DNA from: Methanotrichaceae archaeon
GTDB lineage: Archaea; Halobacteriota; Methanosarcinia; Methanotrichales; Methanotrichaceae
Direction: 5' to 3'
Length of the DNA stretch: 42,558 nucleotides
Assembly: GCA_016927425.1 (NCBI GenBank)
Contig: JAFGMR010000030.1
Span: 1 to 42,558 of the forward strand
Positions 25,301 through 32,044 of this stretch are shown here, piece after piece. The position numbers were made by a program, and so were the translations under genes. Numbering within the stretch: the stretch's first letter is position 1; each line of letters begins with the position of its first letter. The notes under the pieces were generated by a model, which was given only the letters and a program-made list of their open reading frames with translations, searched no databases and was not told where the DNA came from.

Positions 25301-27347
25301 TCATGTCCGAGATGCTGAGCTGGAGCAGCTCTGAGATCTCGTATCCAGTTATCCTGGATGCCATGGCATTGACTTCTATGTATCTTCCTCTCTCGTCGGA
25401 GATGAAGACGCCAAACGGCGAGTTGTCGATGTAGCTGCGGTATCGCTCCTCGCTATCCTTGAGATCGCTAAGAAGCCTATCGCGCTCCACAAGAGCCCGT
25501 GCGAGCATGATGTTTCCATGGCTCAAGGAGGATATCAGGTTCGCGAACTTACTGTAGAAGTTCATGACCGCGTCGACCTTCTCCCGGCTCCACCGGGGAA
25601 CCTGGTCGAGCGCGGCTAGGTATTTGCGCTCATCGAAGCCGTATCGGCGCGCTTGATCTCGAAATAGGTCGTAGTCGGGAGTCTCGTCATCGAAGAAGAA
25701 CTGCCCAAGGAAGATATTGCCGATGTGTCTTTCGCCAACGACGATGGGCGAGGCCATATCCCACATATTGTTCTTGCAGCGGTACTGTCTGTAGGTTCCT
25801 GGAGGCACGCCTTTCGAGAGCTTTGTGTCGCTCTCAATGCAGTTTTTCAGCGTTTCAGGGCAAACCCTGTGGAACTTTGTGCAGATATCCATCCAGCCGG
25901 TGGCAACCAGGACGTTTCCGGATAGATCCAGCACCGCAGCGCCGATCCCTGTGAGCCTGTAGAAATCATCCATGAGGGATTGGATGGCTTCGGAATCGAT
26001 CATGTCGGATAGCAAAAGCTCGCCGTTCTCCACTTTCGGCTCGAGGATTGCGTCAAGCCTTCTTCTGACGCCCTTCTTTCCCTCATGCAGCGCCTCCTCT
26101 GCGAGCTTTCGGTCCGTGATATCGGAATGCGTGCCGATGACGCGCAAGGGCCTTCCGTCAGGTGTCCACTCGATAACCTTGCCGCGGTCGAGGATCCATT
26201 TGTAGGTTCCATCCTTGCATAGAACTCGGTGCTCGTTCGTGTAGACGGGCGTCTCACCGGAGAAATGACTCATAAGATCGGCGGAACACCTCTCCTTGTC
26301 GTCGGGGTGAACGCGCTTGCCCCATTCATCGAGCGTGCTTCCAACCTCATGCTCCTCATAGCCCAGCATCGCCTTCCATTGTGGCGAGAAGAAGACCTTT
26401 CCCGTCTGCACATTCCAATCCCAGACCCCATCGCCCGCCCCCTCCAGGGCGAACTGCCATCGAGCCTCGCTCTCTTTCAGGGAATTCTCCATCCTCTTTC
26501 GCTCGGTAATATCGATGAATACCGTCGAGAACTTCCCCTTTCCCGGAGAGCCCACATTTATTGCCAGGTGCTTATTCGATGGCTCGAAGTAGGTCTCAAA
26601 CGAGGCAGGCTTACCCGTCTCCGCCACCTTGCTATATATATCGAGATACGGCGCTTTGCCCAACCCATACAGCTCGGATGCAAGGGCCCCTGCTGCCTTG
26701 CTTTTGGGGATCCCCAAGATGCGTTCGTAGGCGGGATTGACGTCCAGGATTCGATAGTCGACTGCCTGTCCATTCTCATAGATTACCTCGTCGACGCAAC
26801 AACCAGCTGCCATGTGCTCGAAGATCGCCCTGAACCCCGCCTCGCTATCCCGCAGAGCCTCTTCTGATCTCCGTCGCTCGGAAAGCTCCCTCGCAAGCTC
26901 GCTCGAGAGCTTTGAAGCGAGGCGGGCTTGCCCCCCCTGCCACTGCAATGCATTGGCCATCTTGACCTTAATCATCGCCCGGATCTCGGCCTCGAGCTCT
27001 AGACGATCGGCCGGCATTGCGAGAAACGCATCGGCGCCGGTTTCAAGCGCTCTGATCCGGCTTTCCTGGTCCGTCTTCGGGCCGGTTAAAATGACCACAG
27101 GGATATGACCCAGGAGGTCGTCGTCCTTCAGCCTTCGGCATACTTCGAACCCATCGCTGGCACCCATGGAGATATCTAGGAGGATTACGTTCGGATCCTC
27201 ATTGAGCGCCATCTGTATGCCATCTTGGCAGCTTTTAGCGGTCGAGATGCTTGCATCGGGAAATGCTTCCAAAATTTCGGCCCTCAAGGCCAATAGGCTC
27301 TCCTCGTTCTCGTCGATGGCAAGTATCTTCAGAGCTATTCTATCCAT
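22377..27347 (-). CDS. Soluble hybrid histidine kinase REC-PAS-PAS-PocR-PAS4-HisKA-HATPase-REC-REC
   Basis: The 1656-residue protein lacks membrane segments. In order: receiver 1 (about 6-125, phospho-acceptor Asp58); PAS domains near 165-285 and 292-414; a PocR sensory domain (about 440-610) with Cys489, Cys496, Cys503 and Cys524; four PAS domains near 633-745, 750-885, 893-1003 and 1012-1130; HisKA with SHEIRTPLN (His1159); HATPase with the N box LLNLLSNSIKF and DTGMG; then receivers 2 (Asp1446) and 3 (Asp1582). It should sense cytoplasmic cues, possibly redox or small ligands, and pass phosphate along an internal relay. Receiver 1 has MP where the conserved KP lysine belongs (position 111), so it may be non-canonical. 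No separate output regulator adjoins it. ATG 27347 follows AGGAGGAGG and directly abuts the stop of a 56-residue ORF. Confidence 0.95.
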   Translation of the reverse strand: MDRIALKILAIDENEESLLALRAEILEAFPDASISTAKSCQDGIQMALNEDPNVILLDISMGASDGFEVCRRLKDDDLLGHIPVVILTGPKTDQESRIRALETGADAFLAMPADRLELEAEIRAMIKVKMANALQWQGGQARLASKLSSELARELSERRRSEEALRDSEAGFRAIFEHMAAGCCVDEVIYENGQAVDYRILDVNPAYERILGIPKSKAAGALASELYGLGKAPYLDIYSKVAETGKPASFETYFEPSNKHLAINVGSPGKGKFSTVFIDITERKRMENSLKESEARWQFALEGAGDGVWDWNVQTGKVFFSPQWKAMLGYEEHEVGSTLDEWGKRVHPDDKERCSADLMSHFSGETPVYTNEHRVLCKDGTYKWILDRGKVIEWTPDGRPLRVIGTHSDITDRKLAEEALHEGKKGVRRRLDAILEPKVENGELLLSDMIDSEAIQSLMDDFYRLTGIGAAVLDLSGNVLVATGWMDICTKFHRVCPETLKNCIESDTKLSKGVPPGTYRQYRCKNNMWDMASPIVVGERHIGNIFLGQFFFDDETPDYDLFRDQARRYGFDERKYLAALDQVPRWSREKVDAVMNFYSKFANLISSLSHGNIMLARALVERDRLLSDLKDSEERYRSYIDNSPFGVFISDERGRYIEVNAMASRITGYEISELLQLSISDMIPPDSLEEGHSHFRKVQTEGYSSGEVPFMTKNRERRWWSVTATKLSETRFLGFVEDITKRKLAEEALQEFQNRLAKIIDFLPDATFVIDQEGKVIAWNKSIEKLTGVKSKDMIGKGNYEYAIPFYGKRRPILIDLVLRPRDEVERRYEHITWLEDGTLMGEAYMRDLKLGQIFLLGRASILYDSQGEIAGAIESVRDISDLKTLEEDLRLKDRAISASINAIAMADINGYLTYVNSSFLKLLGYDKESEVLKRHFTEFWTEKKNAQEILQEVLETGAYHGELTGVKRDGSYFDVKLSANTVYSDAKEPILMMASFLDITEEKRAKEALEKAEEKYRAIVVDMPNLLCRFKSDGTLTYVNDEYCKSFGRSREELIGSSFLSLIPEEDREFVRDEFTSLCPFNPVVSYEHREILPGGDIRWYRWTDRGIFDDSGTLLEYQSIGEDITEMKRASEELIQAKETAEEAARVKSEFLANMSHEIRTPLNAIIGMSELLLDSPLGAEQKDYVDTMKMSGSALLSIINDILDFSKIDAGKMSLDKQPFDLRQVVEEALDFVSISAAEKGLELIYDIDDSCVKTVVGDPSRLRQILLNLLSNSIKFTDHGDVVLTVASKAIEEGHNELHFQVKDTGMGIDPDQIGQLFHSFRQLDSSMTKRYGGTGLGLAICKSLVEMMGGRIWAESRVGEGSIFHFTIRSVDAADVDRDAGVLPTSLRDLRVLIVDDNQTNLKILDRQVLSWGMIPIEATSGEDALRIIGRKERFDMAILDLCMPEMDGSELVMRIHRLPGLGHLPVLILTSLGYSGTIEGVSEVLNKPVKPMQLFQSLLRLKGESIDREVRPSSSIDTELGLKYPLRILLAEDNAVNQKVLVKILNKLGYKPAQASNGAEVLEMVEKEEFDLILMDLQMPEMDGLEATRRIRARTSRKGIPRIVAMTAYSAQEVREKCMEAGMNGYLSKPVRIDDLAAMLKKCSQSQVPN

Positions 27348-27518
27348 TCAGAGCCTCCTCCTAAATGGCTCTTGCAAGCATTCTACGACCGATGAGCCGA
27401 ATCTTGCCTGCATCTGACGTGGGACAGGCCTTCGCGCCTTGGGCGTCTGCCCTTCGCGGCGGGGCAGGGCCGCAATTCCAATTGCCGCAAGCAGCATCGA
27501 AACGCTGATGTGTCTCAT
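27348..27518 (-). CDS. Possible 56-residue leader ORF coupled to the histidine kinase
   Basis: The frame starts at ATG 27518 and its TGA (27350-27348) is immediately followed by the kinase ATG. The product starts with a short hydrophobic stretch (MRHISVSMLLAAIGIAALPR) and continues Arg-rich to CLQEPFRRRL. The ribosome-binding site of the kinase lies within its last codons. A TTTAAA element at 27554-27559 would start transcription about 11 bases before this ATG. It may be a small gene or a regulatory upstream ORF. No family is recognised. Confidence 0.4.
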   Translation of the reverse strand: MRHISVSMLLAAIGIAALPRREGQTPKARRPVPRQMQARFGSSVVECLQEPFRRRL

Positions 27519-27548
27519 CTGAATCAATTGATCGAGATTGTCCTGCTT

Positions 27549-27565
27549 AAGAGTTTAAAGCTCTT
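27549..27565 (-). promoter_or_regulatory. TATA element within an inverted repeat, kinase operon promoter
   Basis: AAGAG (27549-27553) and CTCTT (27561-27565) flank TTTAAAG, so the putative TATA box sits in the centre of a palindrome. A protein binding the palindrome would block TBP access. Initiation is predicted near 27529 on the minus strand. Confidence 0.45.
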
Positions 27566-27662
27566 CGGGAGTTATGCATCTTACCGCCTCGATCCATTCA
27601 AGGGCAGCCGTCGGGTTGCAGCCAGGTGGACCCAATTATCCTTGCCTGGAAAGGATATCGGT

Positions 27663-27724
27663 TATACAACCATATCATATTACATATATTGTTAATGTTG
27701 TATACTCATTCAGTTGTATGGTTG
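27663..27724. promoter_or_regulatory. Cluster of TACAAC/GTTGTA inverted repeats, possible operator
   Basis: TATACAAC (27663-27670) is perfectly inverted as GTTGTATA (27697-27704). CAACCATA (27667-27674) is inverted as TATGGTTG (27717-27724). The AT-rich block lies between the divergent kinase and SNF2 genes. No gene overlaps it. Confidence 0.45.
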
Positions 27725-27887
27725 CCATGGCAGATCCACTGGTCTGAAGGCTGAGGGAAAATGCGGCAGGCTTTGCCAACTGACGTTGGATGAGACGGAT
27801 GGATCGCTAGCATGCTAAGCGTTATCGAGGGTCTTCTATTATCGAGCCGATTCACTGCGCAAAGCTGGAACCTTGATAATCCCATTA

Positions 27888-27895
27888 TTTATATA
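27888..27895 (+). promoter_or_regulatory. TATA box of the SNF2-SWIM operon
   Basis: TTTATATA is centred about 32 bases before ATG 27924. Initiation near 27917 would leave a leader of only a few bases. Confidence 0.6.
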
Positions 27896-27923
27896 GAGTG
27901 AAGCTCCAAATGCTTAGGAGAAC

Positions 27924-30900
27924 ATGTTGGCCATTCACGCCGTATGGGATTGGAAACGCCTCCATATCTGGGCGGAATCGTCTGTACTCCCCCTGACCGT
28001 CTCGCCTTCGCGCGGAAGGCCTGCCAAGAATCCAAAGCCAAGGCCGCACCCCTTCTCCGTTCCAGGGGATATATTGAGAGATGAGATCGAGACGGCCTTC
28101 GAGGAGGCCCCATCAAGCCTCGATACGATCACCTGCCTTCTTCCATCGACGAAGAGGGGGCCGCTTCCCTCTCCATGGCTCATCAGGGAGGATTGCCCAA
28201 TCGAGAAGCCTTCGGGCCTCTCCCCGTGGTCGATAAATTCCGCGACGTTCGACCCCTACTCGGCACTCGATCTCCTGATCGATCTCCCGGCCCATCCGCC
28301 ACATGGAATCGCCTTTGCCGCATCCCTCCGGTTCTGGATTGAGGCTGCGAGGCTCTCGCTCGAGATCATCGCAAAAGAACAGTTTGCGCCGACTATTAAG
28401 GATGGAAAGGCTGTCTGGGTGCCTGTGATCGATAGTGGCGACCGAGAGCGTCTCGAGTTGCTTAAGGATGCGCTTCCACCAAGCGCCCGATCCTTCTTTG
28501 AAGCAAGCGAGCCTGGCGAGGACGCGATGCCCGAGCGGCTGGTCGAGAGCTTCATCGACCAGACGGTCGCTGCATTTGTCTTTGAATCGCTCAAGGCATC
28601 ACAGACGCGCCTGGAGCCTCCCAGAAGGGGCCGCCCACCGAGAAGGTCTCCCCTGCCGCGCCAGTTCCTCCAGGCAATCGCCGATGACTGCCTATCCATC
28701 GAGGCGTCTTCACAGGAGATGGCCGACTTTTCGACGAAGATGCATGCATGGCACTCCATGCTCGAGCCAGCCCCCTCAGATGCTCTCCTTCGCACATCGT
28801 TTCGGCTCGAGGCGCCAGCTAAAGCGGACGATGAGCTCTGGCAGCTTCGAATCTTCCTCCAGGCGAAGGACGACAGAAGCCTCCTCGTCCCGGCAGATGA
28901 GGTATGGAGGGCCAAGAGCTCGACGATCACCATCCTCCAAAGAAGCATGGCAAATCCTCAGGAGCAGCTCTTGGCAGACCTTGGCAGGGCATCGAGGGTC
29001 TATCCTCGGCTCGATAGATGCCTCCAGTCCGCATGCCCGGCCGCCCTCGATCTCTCGACGGATGAGGCCTACTCATTCCTTCGAGAGACAGCGCCCCTTC
29101 TAGAGCAGAACGGATATGGAGTCCTACTTCCCACTTGGTGGGAGAAGCCGAGCGCAGGCATCGGAATGAAGCTCAAGCTCAATACGCCTTCGTCCGACAG
29201 CGGAGGGTCCCTGAGCCAGGGCCTCTTCGGCATCAACTCGATCGTGAGATACGATTGGGAGATGGCTCTCGGCGATATGACGCTCTCGGAGGCGGAGTTC
29301 AGGGAGCTCATCGACCTCAAAGTCCCCCTCGTCCAGGTTCGGGGAGAGTGGGTGGAGCTTCGAACCCAGGACGTCGAGTCCGCGATCAAGTCCTTCGAGG
29401 AGAGGAGGATGGGAGGGACGATCACAATGGGAGAGGCGCTCCGACTTGCGCTTGGCGCAGGCGATATGCTCTCCTCCCCCCTTCAAGTGGCAAAGGTCGA
29501 GGCCGAGGGCAAGATCAAGGAGATGTTGGCCGTCCTCTCAGAAGGAGGGGAGATGGCAGCCCTCGAGGCTCCGGCCTCGTTCAAGGGGCAGCTTCGCCCC
29601 TACCAAGAGAAAGGCCTCTCCTGGCTCGACTACCTCCAGGGCTTCGGCCTTGGCGCATGTCTTGCTGACGACATGGGTCTAGGAAAGACGATAGAGCTTC
29701 TGGCCTTCCTGCTTCACGAGAAGGAGGGATCTTCTGCATCAGGGCCAACGCTCCTCATCTGCCCCATGTCGGTTGTTGGAAACTGGGAGCGCGAGATAGA
29801 GCGCTTTTCTCCCTCCATCGAGGTGCTCGTTCATCACGGATCCCAGAGGCTCAATCAGGATGAGTTCGCAGATGCGGCGAAGGGGAGGGATCTCGTGATT
29901 ACGACCTATGCGACGGCCCAAAGGGACGAGGCGACGCTTTCGACCGTCGACTGGGAGCATGTGGTCCTGGATGAAGCGCAGAACATAAAGAATCCTAGCG
30001 CCAAGCAGACCCAGGCGATAAAGAAGCTGAAGGCAGGAAAGAGGATTGCCCTCACCGGAACTCCGGTTGAAAACCGCCTCTCTGAGCTCTGGTCTATCAT
30101 GGACTTCTTGAATCCAGGCTTCCTCGGCTCAGCAAAGGGCTTTCGTGAGAAGTTCGCTCTCCCGATAGAAAAGTACAGGAATATGGAGCGGGCAGCGGCG
30201 CTTCGCCGCATGACACAGCCTTTCATCCTTCGGCGCCTGAAGACCGATCCCGATATCATCAGCGATCTGCCGGAGAAGGTCGAGGCGAAGGTCTACTGCA
30301 ACCTCACTCCTGAACAGGCATCGCTTTATGGCGCAGTCGTAGAGGAGATGCTTCGAGAGATCGAATCGTCCACGGGAATCGAGCGGAAGGGAAAGGTCCT
30401 CGCAACGCTTACAAGGCTAAAGCAGATCTGCAACCATCCGGCGCTCTTCATACAGGATGGAAGCCTCCTCGGGAACCGCTCAGGAAAGCTTGCCCGCTTG
30501 GAGGAGATGCTGGAGGAGGTGCTCGCAGCAGGCGAGAAGGCCCTGATCTTCACACAGTATGCGGGGATGGGGACGATGTTGAGGCATCATCTCCAGGAGA
30601 GGCTCGGCTGCGAGGCGCTCTTCCTACACGGGGGAACGCCCAAGAAGGAGCGCGATCGGATGATCGAGCGGTTCCAGTCGGACGGCCCGCCCCTCTTCAT
30701 CCTCTCCCTCAAGGCAGGCGGCCTTGGCCTCAACCTGACGGCTGCAAGCTACGTCTTCCACTTCGACCGATGGTGGAATCCAGCAGTCGAGAACCAGGCG
30801 ACAGACAGGGCATTTCGCATAGGCCAGAAGAAGAACGTCTTCGTGAACAAGTTCGTCTGCATGGGAACCCTCGAGGAGAGGATAGACAAGATGATCGAGC

Positions 30901-31016
30901 AGAAGAAGGAGCTCGCCGAGTCGATCGTGGGAACTGGCGAGGGATGGCTGACCGAGCTCTCGACAGACGAGCTAAGAGAGGTAATCGCTCTCTCCCGCGA
31001 TGCCCTGATGAGGTGA
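27924..31016 (+). CDS. SNF2-family DNA-dependent ATPase (HepA/RapA-like)
   Basis: The 1030-residue protein has a long N-terminal region (1-550) of the SNF2-associated type found in prokaryotic SNF2 proteins. A two-lobe translocase motor follows. Motif I is DDMGLGKT (about 580-587), motif II is DEAQ (about 683), motif III is ALTGTPVENRLSELWSIMDF, and motifs V-VI are SLKAGGLGLNLTAA and QATDRAFRIGQ. Such ATPases move along duplex DNA and remodel bound proteins; prokaryotic ones are implicated in transcription recycling or defence. It lacks nuclease motifs. The SWIM-protein gene starts six bases after its stop, a recurrent pairing that suggests joint function. Basic, low-complexity segments (PPRRGRPPRRSPLPRQ) in the N-terminal half may bind DNA. 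Confidence 0.93.
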   Translation: MLAIHAVWDWKRLHIWAESSVLPLTVSPSRGRPAKNPKPRPHPFSVPGDILRDEIETAFEEAPSSLDTITCLLPSTKRGPLPSPWLIREDCPIEKPSGLSPWSINSATFDPYSALDLLIDLPAHPPHGIAFAASLRFWIEAARLSLEIIAKEQFAPTIKDGKAVWVPVIDSGDRERLELLKDALPPSARSFFEASEPGEDAMPERLVESFIDQTVAAFVFESLKASQTRLEPPRRGRPPRRSPLPRQFLQAIADDCLSIEASSQEMADFSTKMHAWHSMLEPAPSDALLRTSFRLEAPAKADDELWQLRIFLQAKDDRSLLVPADEVWRAKSSTITILQRSMANPQEQLLADLGRASRVYPRLDRCLQSACPAALDLSTDEAYSFLRETAPLLEQNGYGVLLPTWWEKPSAGIGMKLKLNTPSSDSGGSLSQGLFGINSIVRYDWEMALGDMTLSEAEFRELIDLKVPLVQVRGEWVELRTQDVESAIKSFEERRMGGTITMGEALRLALGAGDMLSSPLQVAKVEAEGKIKEMLAVLSEGGEMAALEAPASFKGQLRPYQEKGLSWLDYLQGFGLGACLADDMGLGKTIELLAFLLHEKEGSSASGPTLLICPMSVVGNWEREIERFSPSIEVLVHHGSQRLNQDEFADAAKGRDLVITTYATAQRDEATLSTVDWEHVVLDEAQNIKNPSAKQTQAIKKLKAGKRIALTGTPVENRLSELWSIMDFLNPGFLGSAKGFREKFALPIEKYRNMERAAALRRMTQPFILRRLKTDPDIISDLPEKVEAKVYCNLTPEQASLYGAVVEEMLREIESSTGIERKGKVLATLTRLKQICNHPALFIQDGSLLGNRSGKLARLEEMLEEVLAAGEKALIFTQYAGMGTMLRHHLQERLGCEALFLHGGTPKKERDRMIERFQSDGPPLFILSLKAGGLGLNLTAASYVFHFDRWWNPAVENQATDRAFRIGQKKNVFVNKFVCMGTLEERIDKMIEQKKELAESIVGTGEGWLTELSTDELREVIALSRDALMR

Positions 31017-31022
31017 TCCAGG

Positions 31023-31955
31023 ATGGGCTACTACTGGGGATACTATCAGCCGGCGAAGCCGAAGCAGGTTAAAAACGGGATCAAGGCGAAGAGCAAGCGC
31101 GGCGCAATCGGCCAGAAGTGGTGGTCGAAGCGCTGGGTTGCCGTCCTCGAGTCGTTCGATATGGGGGCAAGGCTTACTAGGGGCCGATCTTATGCGAGAA
31201 AGGGGCAGGTGATCGCAATCGATGTCGGGAAAGGGGTCGTTAGATCACAGGTCCAGGGTGCACTTTCCATACCATACGAGATCGTAATCGAGCTCGACTT
31301 GATCTCGGACGAGGAATGGGAGCGGGCAATCGAAGCCATGGCATCGAAGGCCATATTCGCAGCAAAGCTCCTCTCTGGCGAGATGCCAAACGAGATCGAG
31401 GAGGCTTTCTTTGAAGCAGGGGTCTCCCTCTTTCCGGATGGATCCGATCTTGCGACAGGCTGCTCTTGCCCTGACTGGGCAAACCCCTGCAAGCATATCG
31501 CAGCGGTCTACTACCTTCTTGCGGAGAAGTTCGACGAGGACCCCTTCCTCATCTTCAAGCTGCGCGGAAGGACGAAGGAGGATATAGTCGCAGCTCTCCG
31601 AAAGATCCGCGCTGCGAAAGCCGAGGCCTCGTCCGAGGGTGCCGCTGCTCCAGCGAAGCATGTAAAGCCGCTTTCCGAATGCCTCGACTCTTTCTGGGAG
31701 CTTGGGGCCGGGCTCGATGCCCTCGCCCCATCGCCTGCGCCGCCCGCTGTCGCAAGGGCTGTCCTAAAGAGGCTAGGGGACTCGCCATTCTCGATAGACG
31801 GGGCGAATCTCGCATCCTTCCTGGGCAAGGCCTACGATGTCGCAAGCCGCGCCGCGCTTCGGAAGGCGGCGGAGACAAACGGGGGCGAGGTGGGGGAGGA
31901 ATCAGCGGATGTGCATCAGGCGGGGGATGAGAGACAGCCGGTGGAGGCAGGGTAG
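31023..31955 (+). CDS. SWIM zinc-finger protein, partner of the SNF2 ATPase
   Basis: The 310-residue protein opens with an aromatic, basic segment (MGYYWGYYQPAKPKQVKNGI; later GQKWWSKRWVAVLE). It carries the SWIM motif CSCPDWANPCKH (Cys147-x-Cys149...Cys156-x-His158), a zinc site that binds DNA or proteins. The C-terminal third (about 200-310) is helical with a charged, probably disordered tail. The initiating ATG lies six bases after the SNF2 stop, so the two are made together. In other prokaryotes SWIM proteins are encoded next to SNF2 helicases. The specific pathway is not established. Confidence 0.9.
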   Translation: MGYYWGYYQPAKPKQVKNGIKAKSKRGAIGQKWWSKRWVAVLESFDMGARLTRGRSYARKGQVIAIDVGKGVVRSQVQGALSIPYEIVIELDLISDEEWERAIEAMASKAIFAAKLLSGEMPNEIEEAFFEAGVSLFPDGSDLATGCSCPDWANPCKHIAAVYYLLAEKFDEDPFLIFKLRGRTKEDIVAALRKIRAAKAEASSEGAAAPAKHVKPLSECLDSFWELGAGLDALAPSPAPPAVARAVLKRLGDSPFSIDGANLASFLGKAYDVASRAALRKAAETNGGEVGEESADVHQAGDERQPVEAG

Positions 31956-32044
31956 GGCGCAAGATCAGGTATTTATCAGGGAAGATCACTCGCTTTTGTA
32001 AAACGCGGCTGCGGGCAAGCGGCGTTGCTGCCCTGCGGAGGGAG

